DNA of 64,000 nucleotides from Osmia lignaria lignaria (GCF_051020975.1 NC_135039.1:8158692-8222691), one strand, 5' to 3'; shown: positions 1-11,449, counted from the stretch's first letter. Translations and numbers: made by a program. The notes: generated by a model from the sequence alone, not told the origin.

Positions 1-470
1 ACACTGCAGTCCCTGGGACTGCGCTCTATCTGCGCTCGGATTGGTCGGTGTTTTTTGTTATTAATTCGTTAACCAAGCCTTAACCAGCATTTCGACAAAG
101 GAAGAAGTTGTTTATAATCACCATAGCAATCAGCCCTTTTCGGCTGTCGAGGTAGTCGCGTGACACCCTGAATATCCTACTAAATATGAAAGGTTTCACC
201 GCGCATGATACATTCCTTGCAGAGTAACATGAAGGAATAGATTTTTTGCTATAACAGTAGTTATTAACAAATTCCATAAATTTTTGCAAGTGGGATCGTC
301 GCGGATATGCCTCCTACTAAATGTGAAAGGTTTCATCGCTATCGGTACATTCCCTGTAGCATAAACGCCGTCAGATATAAATGAAGTATTACGTATTTTG
401 CGATAAAAGTCGTTAGGAATGCAAAAATACAAAAATCTTTTGCGGGACCAATCGGGAGATATACTCTATT
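1..470. repeat. Degenerate tandem repeat, period about 136 bp
   Basis: Three related units lie side by side. The clearest shared block begins cctactaaatatgaaagg near 176 and cctactaaatgtgaaagg near 312, a spacing of 136 bp; older, weaker matches lie near 40-175 and 400-470. The weak minus-strand reading frames here are repeated versions of each other and look like repeat-derived noise, not a gene. Confidence 0.7.
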
Positions 471-476
471 AGATGC

Positions 477-978
477 TGTTACGTTGCGCGTGCGACGGCA
501 CAACGTAAAAGGAAAGATAAAAATTGGAGGATATAGGTGGTTAAATTTCAATTAATTGGTTGGAATTCAATCCCCAATACCTACTTTCCTATTTTAGCGC
601 GATGGTTGATATCGCTGCCACCAGTCTCGAGCGTGTTCACGCTCTCGACAAATTAAAAGACGAAAGACAAAATTGATAAGATGTTAAAAGATTATAATTA
701 TTAGCCTTTCGTTGGGTTCGTTCAACGCTTGGACCCGTACGGGACCCTCCTTGAATCTGAGTATGCTGGTAGGCGTGTTTTAGCTGAAATGTGTGAGGTG
801 TGTTTGAAATAAATGGAAACTGATTAACTAAATGAAACTGGTTTAATTGTAAGTGAAAAATACTGTGAAATGCCAAAGTTAAGAGTTCAATAATTTAGAA
901 ATTCCGTTAAATTGAATATTACCAGTTTTGCAAAAATGTGTACAAGTGTAAAGATGCTTAAAATTAATTAACAAAATA
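477..978 (-). repeat. LTR-A fragment (3' part of a long LTR), copy 1
   Basis: Matches two other places in the window: 39000-39530 in the same orientation and 49503-49789 inverted. It begins TGTTACGTTGCGCG at 477, which is the reverse complement of an LTR end in ..CGTAACA. A stem-loop sits at this terminus, with one mismatch in this copy. In copy 3 the same terminus is followed by a primer-binding-site-like sequence, which identifies it as the 3' end of an LTR read on the minus strand. The match fades near 978, where a different element starts. Confidence 0.7.
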
Positions 979-981
979 TAT

Positions 982-1455
982 ACAGTAATGCTTCGAATAA
1001 GCAAGTGGTCTCTGCTTCGAAATAAGCAAGTCGCTATCCCCTCTTCTTTGTTTGAAGTCGCCCGCAAAGTGAGAGGTACGAGAAACGAGTGAGAGGTCCA
1101 TGAAAGCGCGAAGCCGATGTTTAGGGTAATAAATTTCACGCTCGACTGAGCAGTGACATCGGTTAGTAGAAGAAGGATGGAATATATATAATGCTTTCTC
1201 AGTCTGGTATATTTGCTTCGAAATAAAGCATAGTACGAGAATGAGAGGGCATGCTATATTCTATCCTTGTTCAAAAAGTAACATCGCTACTCGGCCGATC
1301 GCTTTATGATTTACCGCTACCTCGGATCTCTCACTCGTTTCTCGCGTTCTCTATCGTCCCGTTTCGAGAACAAAGTCAAGCCGAATAGCATACCTGCTTC
1401 GAAATAAGCAACTGTTCTGTCCCGAGCCACTTGCTTATTTCGAGGCAATCCTGTA
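982..1455. mobile_element. TIR-bounded block upstream of MULE copy 1
   Basis: The left edge (tacagtaatgcttcgaa) and the right edge (ttcgaggcaatcctgta) are imperfect inverted copies. The inner sequence with 'cctcttctttgtttgaag' matches the reverse complement of 25899-26065, which lies just upstream of MULE copy 2. Because the same inverted-repeat block precedes both transposase copies, it is probably the left terminal region of this transposon family or a MITE derived from it. The right-hand terminus of the full transposon was not found. Confidence 0.55.
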
Positions 1456-1536
1456 TGACTCGAATGTGTCGGATTACCCGTCGCGATCAAGCTATCAGCT
1501 GCGATCAAGGTACTTGAACATTTGAACGGTTCGGTT

Positions 1537-1538
<2 letters not shown>

Positions 1539-1581
<43 letters not shown>
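1539..1581 (+). repeat. (TC)n microsatellite
   Basis: About 20 TC dinucleotides. It gives an artificial Ser-Leu repeat to the open frame that runs into MULE copy 1, and is more likely intronic (see the CDS at 1683). Confidence 0.95.
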
Positions 1582-1584
<3 letters not shown>

Positions 1585-1682
1585 GCACACTCGCTTCATT
1601 CGTTGAACTTCACACTACCTTCCGTAATAAGCAACTGTTTTTATTTGGTACCTGCATGTGTGTGTGTGTTATTTCTACTTAG

Positions 1683-4473
1683 GCGTCGTTTGAAGAAGGT
1701 AGCGTACCTCGCGGTAGGTCAGAGCACCTGTACCGTAGACGATGCAGGTACCAGCTCTTCCGAAATGCTCCGACACTCGCCTGTTGCGACTGATTATTCT
1801 GCGATTGAAGAACCTTCCACTTCTTATGAACTGCTGCCACACGCGCCTCCTGCTGACGATTTTTCTGTGATTGAAGAACCTTCCACCAGTTATGAGATGC
1901 TTCCACACTCGCCTGCTGCGAATGATTTTTCGACCGTGGAAGCGTATGAAGAAAACGTGGAAGATATTGAAGCGTACGAAGAAAACGTGGAAGATATTGA
2001 AGCGTACGAAGAAAACGTGAAAGATATTGAATCAGATTTAGAAGATTACGCATTAATAGAAACAGCAGAACCACCGCAGTTAGAAGAAAAATCAGTTTCT
2101 AGCGGGATAGATTTCGTCGATTTTCAACATGTTTTCAAGCAAATAATACAGCTTGGAAAACATTCAAGTATCGGCTGTGGCGTGGAACACTTCCAAATAA
2201 TTGGATGTCAACAAAATGGACTTGAAAAAAAGTACAAAGTAAAATGCCAAATGTGTAATCACGTTGAGTGCGTATCGTGCCTTCAGAACAGTGATAACAC
2301 GATGGACATCAACCGCAGCGCTGTTTCCGGTACAATGATGACAGGCGGCGGATACAATCAACTAGAAGAAATACTTTCTGGCATGAACGTGTCCTGCATG
2401 AGCAAGAGAATTTACGAAAAATGCCAAGATGAAATAATCGATGCGTTCGAACTGGCTGCGCAACGAGAAATAGAAGACGCAGGGAAATTAGAAAAAGAGC
2501 TAGTCATAGCAAGAGGCGATATGCTTCCAGGCTGTAATATACCATGCATTCCAGTTGTCGCAGATGGCAGCTGGATGAAAAGATCATACCGTGGAGGTGA
2601 TTACAACTCTCTGTCTGGTGTAGGAGCCATCGTGGGATACCACACCAAAAAGGTGCTCTACATCAATGTAAAAAATAAATTTTGTATAATTTGCCAAACC
2701 GCTGCCAAGAAGAAGGAAGAGGCACGGCAGCATCGTTGCTTTAAAAATTGGGGTCGTAACCAGAATTCAACTGGTATGGAAAGTGCTGCTATTGTAGACG
2801 GATTTAAATGCAGCATAGAAATGCACGGCCTGATATATTCAATATTAGTTGCCGATGGAGATAGCAGTGTGTACAAAAAGATATTGGACAATGATCCATA
2901 CAAGGAATATATGGTGCATGTACGAAAAATTGAATGTACCAATCACCTGCTACGCAACTTTAGTAGAAAAATAAATGAGATCGCCACAAAAGGCCGCTTC
3001 AAGGAACTACGAGCTATTGTAAAAGAGAATACCCTTCGCCTGCGCACTGGTGTGAAAAAAGCTGCAGAATACCGATTCAAAGAGAAAGTAACACTCGCTA
3101 ATCAAATAAAAAATTTAAAAACAGATATGAAAAATGTAGCGAGTCATGTTTTCGGTGAACATCAGGAGTGTCAACGACTAGCATACTTCTGCAACAAATA
3201 CTCTGACCCGAACGGAGTGAACTATGTTCCACAATTGAAAGAATGCGGTATTTATCAAAGCATTGAAGAAGCAATGCAACCGCTCTTTCCTCAAGCTGAA
3301 AGCTTGTTATATGGATTAAATAATAATGCAGTGGAGAGTTTCAATAACATAATTGCGAAATTCATCGGTGGAAAAAGAATAAACTTTGGACGCAAGGGCT
3401 CGTATCAGGGTAGAGTGTCTGCTGCTGTTCTTCATTTCAATTCAAGAGAGTCGTTCAGCCGATTGAGTACTGCTATGAACAAGGAACCGACAGCCATCGT
3501 ACAAAATATGGAACAACGACGTAAACATGCATCGCAAATGGCAGCGAAATATAAGCAAAATGCCAAAGCATGTTCTTCTCGATACGAAAAGCAATCGTGC
3601 GACAGAGATTACGGCCCCACGGCAGAAAAACCAGATATGGAAGAAGCAGTATTCTCTTCTGAGCGTGAGAGGCACATGCTTACACTCCTTCAGTGGCAAA
3701 CGATGAGACATAAAATTGAAGCAGAAACTCGCGATCAGGCCAAGAGCGAAAAATGTATAGCCTACCGTAAAAAATTATTAACTGCATCGCATTTCGGCAA
3801 GGTATGCCGATTGAGAAAGAATACACCAAGAGGAAATACGATAAAGAGTATAATGTATCCGCAAATTCAATATTTGCGTTCCCTTGAATACGGAAGAGAG
3901 AACGAGGCAAATGCCTTGAGACAATTGGAAACGGAAATGGGAATCCATATTCTACCGTGTGATTTATTCATCGATGCCGTTGTGCCTTATTTAGGTGCAA
4001 CTCCTGACAGCCTCGTGGACGATGATACTATCGTCGAAGTGAAATGCCCTGAATCGGCGAAGGATTTATCGCCTGCTGAAGCAATAGAGCAACTTCCTGC
4101 AATACGGCGTATTTTCCGGGGTGATGAAATGAATAAAATTCATCATTACTATTATCAAGTGCAAGGACAGTTACACATAACGAATAGACAATGTGGTCTA
4201 TTCTGTTTATGGACAAAGAAAGGAATAAAAATTACAAAAGTACAAAGAGACGACAGATTCTGGGCAACAGAAATGGAGCAAAAACTGAAAAGGTTTTATG
4301 AAGACTCCATGTTGCCAGAAATTATAGACAGCAGATTTAATCGGCAGCAACCTATTAGAGAGTCTGCATACATAAAACAGAGCAACAATACATGTACCAG
4401 TACACAAGAAAGTACATGTGACGATGTACATAAAAATCAGAATTGCACCGACGAGTGCACACAGTTCATATGA
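1683..4473 (+). CDS. Mutator-like (MULE) transposase with C-terminal YqaJ-like nuclease, copy 1
   Basis: Predicted DNA transposase acting in the nucleus on its own element ends. The frame is open from 1522, but its first 53 codons cross a (TC)n tract; a splice acceptor (ttatttctacttag) ends at 1682 with the same phase as the acceptor in copy 2 at 26302, so I start at 1683 and infer an unidentified 5' exon. Order: acidic repeat region (1803-2040); a Cys pair KCQMC near 2242; Mutator-type core with ADGSW (first Asp, 2563), VADGDSS (second Asp, about 2854) and NNAVESFN (probable Glu, about 3330); then a PD-(D/E)XK nuclease of the YqaJ/lambda-exonuclease type: RENEA, TPDSLV (about 4001), EVK (4036-4044) and YYYQVQGQ. 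Family knowledge: Mutator-like domain proteins of insects. Copy 1 lacks the Ulp1-like domain seen in copy 2; it stops where copy 2 continues, right at a tandem repeat. Confidence 0.85.
1803..2040 (+). repeat. Coding tandem repeats in the MULE N-terminal region
   Basis: A 30-bp unit encoding EAYEENVEDI occurs three times in a row (1939-2028), nearly identical. Just before it a 66-bp unit encoding EEPSTSYE plus a linker occurs twice (from 1803 and 1869), with a partial third. All stay in frame. The region is acidic and probably unstructured. Confidence 0.9.
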
Positions 4474-4670
4474 TGAAGTGTATAATAAACGATTGCAATA
4501 TAAGGTCGCAATGCACCTGCGGGTGCACACAGCTCATATGATGAGCTGTTCTATAGTCTATTGCGACTGCACCGTCGAGTACCCACAGCTCATATGATGA
4601 GCTGTTCTACAGTCTATTGAGACTACACTCGGCGGTGCACACACACACATGATGAGGTGTATAATAATAT
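4445..4670 (+). repeat. Diverged tandem repeat with palindromic core, period about 57-67 bp
   Basis: Four units start at about 4445, 4512, 4569 and 4625. Each carries gcac..cacac followed by the near-palindrome cagctcatatgatgagctg and a gtctattg(c/a)gac tail. The first unit encodes the last residues of MULE copy 1, so the array reaches into the coding end. Confidence 0.8.
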
Positions 4671-4671
4671 C

Positions 4672-5180
4672 TTTGACGGGGGTGGTGGTGGATCTCTTCA
4701 CACTCTCCTATTAATTTTTACTTTCAGCTACTTTTCCTTACTTTGCAAGGGAAGAGAACAATTTATAATCTGGGAGGAAACGGGAACACACGTGTATAAA
4801 AAGGTAAGTACAATGCCTCTATTTTTATTACCTACACGTGAATTCATTTATAATCATTATCATGTTGTATTTATTTATTTAGGAGGTCCGCAATAAATGC
4901 ACAAAAGTACAAATGTGGAGAGTCAAGAGGATTGTCTTTGAAGGGGATGGTGGTGGGTCTCTTCACACTCTCCTATTAATTTTTACTTTCAGCTACTTTT
5001 CCTTACTTTGCAAGGGAAGAGAACAATTCTTTCATATCAAATGGAAATGATATGTATGACAGCGTAAGTATGACATACTTTTAGGCACAAAAGTACAAAT
5101 GTGGAGAATGAAGAGGACCATCTTTGACGGGGGTGGTGGTGGGTCTCTTCACACTCTCCTATTAATTTTTACTTTCCTAA
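4672..5180 (+). repeat. Three direct repeats of about 90-130 bp
   Basis: The block gggtggtggtgg..ctcttcacactctcc, followed by ttttactttcagctac, occurs from about 4678, 4940 and 5130; copies 2 and 3 are preceded by a shared word containing gtacaaatgtggag. No coding content. 5181-5475 is AT-rich and I see nothing in it. Confidence 0.8.
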
Positions 5181-5475
5181 TAGTGGATTCATCAGGAAAT
5201 GTAAGTAACAGATTTTACATTCAAATAGTATAAAATCAAAAAGAAATTGTTATATTTCTTTTTACAGATCAAACCAGGGTGTACAGCATGATAGTACAAG
5301 CGATCCGAAATCGTCTCAACCAAATTGTGTTCGGGAGAAAACCGAACGTTTCAAATTTGAAATATGTAAACTTAGTTTAAAACGGTTAAGACTTTCAACA
5401 CATCTTTACGGATTTCTAATCGTTTATGGATTCCCGAAATAGAGCACCATAAATCAATTCAGTTATCTAATAATA

Positions 5476-6060
5476 GGGAGAAGGGATGGCCCCCTCGGGC
5501 CGTCGGTCTTTATTTAATGTTCGCGCTGCGGAGTTTCGCGCTACGGTCAAGTCGCTGCCCGCTTGCCTGACGCGGCTGTCTTCTCGTACACCGTGGTCAA
5601 ACCTAGCAGTGAACGAGTCGACGACCAATCCTGGCTCGCCCTGGGTCTAGCCTCGGGACGAGACGGAATCGGTTGCCCTAGGCCGGATGCGGTGCCATGT
5701 AAGCTAGCGTTCGTAGCCCCGCGGTCAAACCGGCGGATGTTATGGACGCGCACTAGTTTGGTCATCCTGGGACAAACCTCGGGGCTGACGAAGCTAGGCG
5801 CCTACGGCTGCTGGACCGATTAGGAGCTGCCAGCCCGTGACGTACGTCACGGTCCGACGGCCGGTGAGCTCTTCGCCTGGACAAACCGCGACGTCGAGCC
5901 TGCCGGTGCTCCGGTCCGACCTCCTATGAGGTCTGCTCGGGGCCGAGGCCCCGAGGCAACTCATCGATCCACGCGTCGATCGATCCTACTTATAGTCTCG
6001 CTCGCGGGAGTGGGGAGGCTGCCGTGGTGGGGGCCCGCGATGCGCGACGCCGATCCGCAG
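5476..6060. other. GC-rich block with strong palindromes
   Basis: Sharply richer in G+C than its surroundings. It holds a perfect 18-bp palindrome CCGTGACGTACGTCACGG at 5835-5852 (two abutting CRE-like TGACGT words) and a perfect 9-bp hairpin ctcggggcc/ggccccgag at 5936-5955. The 86-codon open frame inside has no recognisable domain. The block ends abruptly where the gypsy integrase remnant begins. It may be an LTR or the 5' part of a GC-rich element; unresolved. Confidence 0.5.
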
Positions 6061-6084
6061 CTGTCGTCGCAAATGTTCTATACC

Positions 6085-7240
6085 TGAACTAAAAGGATTA
6101 CATAAACTCCTACAAGTAATTTTTGCAGACTCAAACATCTCCATCACACTCTGTAAAGGAACCATAATTACACCACCTAAAGAAGAAAGAATACACATCA
6201 TTAAAGAAAACCATGAAAGCCCAGTAGGAGGACATAAAAGAATAAAAAAGACTTACCACAGAATCAAAAATAATTATTATTGGAAAAACATGGAAAAGGA
6301 AATCACTGATTATATTAAAACTTGCATTAGTTGTCAAAAAGTAAAATTAGTAAGAATGTAGAACAAGGAACCTATAGTTATCACTGACACCCCTATTGAT
6401 GCATTTGACAAAGTATCTTTAGATATATTAGGACCATTGCCAATAACTACAACAGGGAACAGCTATATACTTACCATCCAGGATAACTTGATCAAATACT
6501 CAGCTGCAATACCCTTGGTATCAACCACATCTGAAGAAGTAGCAAGAGCTTTTACAGAACATTTTATATGCAAATTTGGTAGTCCAAAAGCCATACTTAC
6601 AGATCAGGGTACATGTTTCACAGGATCATTAATGAAGAAATTAGCTAAAGCCTTCCAAATCAAAACATACAGAACATCTTCATTCCATCCACAATCAAAT
6701 GGATCACTAGAAAGAAGCCATCATGTTTAAATTGAATATTTAAAACATTATATCTCAAAAGAAAAACATCGGGACGAATGGTTACCACAAGCAATGTTTT
6801 CCTACAACACCAGCATCCACGAAGGAACAAAATTCACACCACACGAATTAGTTTTCGGGAAGAAAGCTCGTCAACCATCAAGTATTAAACCGATTGATAA
6901 TTTAAAAACATACCCCGATTATATCGAGAAACTGATTCAAACACTGCACAATTTACGAGAAATAGCAAAATCAAATTTGGAAAAAGAAAAACACAGACCA
7001 AAACACTATTACGACAGAAAAATTCGACCAATAAACTACGAAACGGGTGAAAAAGTTATGCTATTAAACCCGCCTAGAAGAAACAAATTTGAAAAGGAAT
7101 ACACTGGACCATACACTATACTTCGAAACATAGAACCAAATAACATAGAATTGGTAATAGGACCCAATAAAAAGCTTATCGTTCATAAAGATAGGCTAAA
7201 GAAGGCCTATCTACCAATCAACATCATAGATCAAACGTGA
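6085..7240 (+). pseudogene. Ty3/gypsy integrase remnant
   Basis: 3' end of a gypsy pol gene. The frame starts after the GC-rich block and reads an HHCC zinc module (final Cys pair CISC), then the DDE core: SLDILGPLP (Asp), LTDQGTCF (Asp) and SNGSLER (Glu), followed by the conserved YNTSIHEGTKFTPHELVFG and a C-terminal GPY/F-type segment (YTGPYTILR, about 7100). In-frame stops at 6358 and 6728 break it, and everything upstream of the zinc module (protease, RT, RNase H) is missing. Clearly a dead, 5'-truncated copy. 7241-7549 is AT-rich without features. Confidence 0.9.
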
Positions 7241-7549
7241 AGATCGATGCAAAAATCCACTAGGTTCATGAACACGCGCATGCGCATTAACGAAAATCTA
7301 AAAAACGGTTGGAAGCAAGTGGAAGCACTCCATAAAGAACGCCACTGCACAGCAACCACCGTCAAGATCGGAGCAAGCTAAATTGTGAAAAATAAATCCA
7401 GCAAAAAATATAGGAATTGTAAGAGAAGAAGAAAGAAGAAAAAAAGGAAAAAGTAAGCATTAAATAATTAAAAAAAAAAAAACTCAGAAAAATAAATATT
7501 AATATCATAAAAATTTTATAGAAATAGAAAAATACGTGCACCTACTACA

Positions 7550-7903
7550 ATGGTCGATGCTTTGTGCATTATGGACTGCACACCTGCATTTCAACATTTT
7601 TATACACCACGAACAGGAAGATTATGCTTCCACTGCGCGAGGCAAATACGCCCAGAAGTGCGAAGACAATGGATTCATGTGGGAACACACCATTTTATCA
7701 TTAAAGAGTACGGAATGGAGCAAACACGGTGCATATCCTGCAACTGGGAATATGCAGATTTCCAACCAGTCATCGCATGTAATTCATGCCAAATATCCTT
7801 TAGACATATGGACCAGGATGAACAGGACGCATTCTTTGAAGGAGCGTTGCTTCCATCTGGGCAACCAGAAATAATCTACCTACAAGAGCTATTCCGAGAA
7901 TAA
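7550..7903 (+). CDS. Small Cys-rich ORF, possible zinc ribbon, unknown
   Basis: 117-codon frame starting actacaATGG. Three CxxC pairs (CFHC, CISC, CNSC) are spaced like a metal-binding ribbon, with additional His residues (GTHHF). A shorter overlapping frame (7536-7874) lacks this pattern, so I prefer this one. It lies 310 bp after the gypsy integrase in the same strand. I do not recognise the family. It could be an accessory ORF of the same element or an independent viral-like gene. No function can be given. Confidence 0.45.
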   Translation: MVDALCIMDCTPAFQHFYTPRTGRLCFHCARQIRPEVRRQWIHVGTHHFIIKEYGMEQTRCISCNWEYADFQPVIACNSCQISFRHMDQDEQDAFFEGALLPSGQPEIIYLQELFRE

Positions 7904-8128
7904 ATAATTAATAAAAATATATATATATTTCTATAATGTAAAAAAAATTTCTATAATATAAAATTATATTTCTAAAAAGTGTTATTTATTCATCGAACCT
8001 TTTAAACGCCATTATGGTCTTTCCTAGAAGAGGAAAGACGGAGAAAGAATGATAAAGAAAGAAAGAAGGCGTAAAGCGCCACCTAGGCGAACGCCATATT
8101 TATTTTCGAAAATATATTAACTGCAATA

Positions 8129-8508
8129 ATGGTTCGACGCGCCGGCAAACGCCAACAATTAAAACGCTTAAGAAAAGCCTTAAAACAACTCAATGAGGTA
8201 CAAGTATATTTCTTTTTCTTAATTCAATAATTTACTAATTATTCCGAACATTCTCCAAAGAAAAACAAGAAGTAGATATACCATGGAGGTTAACCCTCAT
8301 CGACATCCCAGAATTAAATTGGAAGATTTTTAAAAAGTTAAATAAAACGGATCCAAGAAGAAGACACGCAAGGATCCTCAAATACTTTGGAAGATTGGCC
8401 GCATCCTCCAGGAATGACAAAGAAAAATGCCAATGTTACATCTGCCAACAACAACGATCAACAAGAGTCTCTTGTGGACAAGAGACCAACACAGGGGGAA
8501 GGCTGTAA
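8129..8508 (+). CDS. Possible two-exon basic ORF, unknown
   Basis: Exon-like pieces: ATG at 8129 opens a very basic stretch (MVRRAGKRQQLKRLRKALKQ) up to a good donor-like gag|gtacaag at 8197-8203; downstream, a frame from about 8246 to the TAA at 8506 encodes PRRRHARILKYFGR and a Cys-rich end (CQCYICQQQ). The phases I tried for the donor and nearby acceptors do not match perfectly, so the join is unproven. Context suggests accessory coding of the element that also has the zinc-ribbon ORF. Low confidence. 8509-8925 is AT-rich with homopolymer T runs and nothing else. Confidence 0.25.
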
Positions 8509-8931
8509 CATCCCGCAAGAAGAGGAGTGAATAAAAAAAGAACTTTATTATTAATATTTATCAAAATGTTTATTTATTTTTTCGTTTTTTTTTTTATAAT
8601 CAAATATTGTAACAATTAGTTTATTTATTTTTGTATCTTTTTTTTCTTATCATAATAATCACATTCATATTCAATAACTAAGAAAAGAATCTTGTATTTA
8701 TTAATATTTATATTTAACAAAAATTTATACTCCAAAAATATACATCGATAATTGTCGCGTCGATAAAACTACCGCGTCCATAAAAGATCGACACAGAACA
8801 CATAAAGATAGCAATAACGCGTAGACAGAGATAGCGATACACGCGGAGTCACGTACACTCCGGTCAAAGTCCAAACACTTCCGGTATCAAAAGTACGTGT
8901 AGAAAAAACTGCTACGTCAGTAGATCTCCGG

Positions 8932-8939
8932 TATAAATA
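8932..8939 (+). promoter_or_regulatory. TATA box (TATAAATA)
   Basis: TATAAATA, followed 20-30 bp later by GC-rich sequence with Inr-like 'tttcactt', sits about 170 bp upstream of the gypsy gag start at 9109. Probably the promoter in the LTR/leader of that element. Confidence 0.45.
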
Positions 8940-9108
8940 CGAGCGTGCCGCGCGGAGCTGTTTCACTTCGATTCTGATCGTAGTCTGACACGGGTCTGTG
9001 GTACGATTATTACTTAGAATTTCAGTAGCATAGATTTTTTTGTCGGCAAGACGGCAAAGGTTCCGCGTCGGACCCGGAGCGCTTGACTACCGGACACAAG
9101 TTTAGAAT

Positions 9109-10720
9109 ATGGGACATGCCCCGCAGGGACATGAAAAGCGCTCCCTGGGCTACGTGCCCCTCCTACCGCGCCGCCGCCATCCCGAAGAAACCCTTATGCC
9201 TCTCAGGATTCCAATATACCCCGATCGTCCCGTCACACCTCCTCCTCCCCTTACGATTACCGAAATCCCCAGTTTAATGTCCCTTCCCACGATCCCACCT
9301 CCGGCCGGATATCAAATCCCCATATCCACATACGCACCGACCCCCAACCGCCCCACTTCCTACGCCCAAGCGACTTCCGGTTCCCGACAATCGCCTCCTC
9401 GTCCCGCAGCTCCACCCAACCAATCCTCTCCCCCAGGCCAATGTTGGAATTGTGGCCAAACGGGGCATTGGTTTGGCGCTTGCCAGCAGCCGAGGAGGAA
9501 ATTCTGTTTTCGGTGCGGAGCGTTTGACGTAATCTCACCGGAATGCCCGAATTATTTATCGGGAAACGCATACGGAGGTCGGCGGTAAGGGTCGACGCAA
9601 CCTCCCCGAAAGCACCGATCCAACATCCCGGATCCCGTGTAGTAAAGCTCCCAAAAATCCTTCCAACCGCCCTTATCCCTACTCCAACGAAATCCCTTTC
9701 AGCAGAGTCCCGTACAGAACCCTATCCCGGCGATAATCGCATTTTCCTCCCTCCGCAACACGGTAAATACCTTTTTCAAGCTCTCCTAGATACCGGCGCA
9801 ACTCATTCTTATGCAGGTCCCAAAATTGCACAACTATTTGAATCCCACTTAACCCCTTCCCAAGCCTGCATGATCCTGGCGAACAATGTGACAGAGAGAA
9901 TCCTCGGAGAAGTCACCGTCGCGATCCAGATCGACGACGACATCCATAACCTCCCCCTCCGCGCAAGCGAGTCACTGGGGTATGAGGTAGTCCTAGGAAT
10001 GGATTTTATCGCTCGATTTGGAGTAACCATAGACGGAGATCTAAGGTCGTGGCGGACTCCGAACGGACCTCTTCACCCCTTTTACCCCGAATCCTTAACC
10101 CATCCCCTTCCCATGAATCCCGCTTGCGCAGGGCTCTCCGAAGCAAGTCCCAAGGAAATCTCGGGAGTTTAAACGCTGCTTGACCACCTCATTCCACCCC
10201 CATCCTCCACCTTAGGAACCACCCCTCTTGTTACCCATTCCATTGATGTTCAAGGCCACCCTCCTATTAATCAACGTCCACGCCGCATGGCTCCCCGTGT
10301 TTTAGAGGCTGCACAAAAAGAAGTAGATTCCATGCTCCAATCAGGTATCATTGTACCCTCCTCTAGTGCTTCGTGCAGTCGTCCCGTCCTAATCCCCAAA
10401 CCCAATGGCTCCTATAGATTCTGTATAGATTACCGTGACGTTAACAAAGTCACTAAAAAAGACGCCTATCCCCTCCCTAGTATGGACCGTATCCTTGATA
10501 GCCTCCGAACTGCGCGTTATATCTCCAAATTAGACCTTAGCCAAGCCTATTTCCAAGTTCCCCTTGACCCCTCCAGTAAAGAAATCACCGCTTTTGCAGT
10601 CCCCGGTAGAGGCCTTCTCCAATTTACCCGCATGCCCTACGGCCTCACCAACGCCCCCGCAACGTTCCAACGTATCATGGATAAATTAATCACCCCCGAT
10701 TGGGAACCAATTAAAAATAC
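9109..10720 (+). pseudogene. Ty3/gypsy gag-protease-RT remnant
   Basis: Gag piece 9109-9588: Pro-rich linker, then a CCHC knuckle CWNCGQTGHWFGAC and a second, altered Cys knuckle starting CFRC. After a frame change (overlap 9543-9588) the aspartic protease follows, active site LLDTGATHS near 9785, with VLGMDFI near 9995. An in-frame TAA at 10170 separates it from the RT (10173 on, same frame): RPVLIPKPNGSYRFCIDYRD and FTRMPYGLTNAPATFQ. The element stops abruptly near 10720, before the YxDD box, so RT palm end, RNase H and integrase are missing. Gag also lacks its capsid part. Confidence 0.88.
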
Positions 10721-11449
10721 CCGAATATACGATGCTGCCAATAATGATTTGATAGGTTGCCGACGTCTGAACTAGAATCTTCCTAGTAGAAGAAAAGTTT
10801 TTAATTTTGCGCCGCCTCCGAAAAGGTTGAAATGTATTTAGTATACTATTTAACGAGTAAATAGGTTTTATTCATAGCTGTTGGGTATTTGTATAAATGA
10901 AGTAGAAATGATTTCATACTTTTTAGTGCATTTCGAAGTCGGTTGTATTTTTTGTTAAAAATTATTTTATTTGCTTTTCTTTTTAGTCGGTTAGAGGAAC
11001 TGTTACAGCTCGGGTTGCGGTCGTGACATGGTTCGTTCGCGAGTGCAAGAGTCGGATTTCTATCGGTCTTCGAACAACACGGTCGTACCGACGACCCGTA
11101 GGGTTAGTTACACTACGTAACCACCCTGATTACACATTACATCGGCTCATCGCCGAATCACGCGATCGTACTTATGACCCGTAGAGCAGTGACTTCGCAT
11201 GCGACTGTTCTGACTAAACACAATACAAAACACACGCGATCGCTCGCACCTTATTTCATTTCATTTTCTTAAATACATATTAAGAATCAGGGGTTTTTAT
11301 GCCGCAAGGCTTTCCCCTTCTTTTTTACGAGCCAATAAAATCAACTATTTTTGGCTCAATTATTGCTCAATTTATTTATCAACCTACTTTGTTCCTTATA
11401 CCAATTTGAAAAACGGTATTTCTCCACGTTGGAGAGGTTTCGACGCTAC
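10721..11449. other. No gene recognised
   Basis: Mostly AT-rich with a CG-rich stretch at 11030-11250. Some words recur (gacccgtag at 11093 and 11176), but no frame, TIR or known repeat could be supported. Confidence 0.5.

Noticed and set aside
1522..1682. N-terminal extension of the MULE frame with Ser-Leu repeats
   Set aside because: Encoded by (TC)n and followed by a conserved splice acceptor; probably intronic.
7536..7874. 112-codon frame overlapping the zinc-ribbon ORF
   Set aside because: Lacks the regular CxxC spacing of the alternative frame; probably its shadow.
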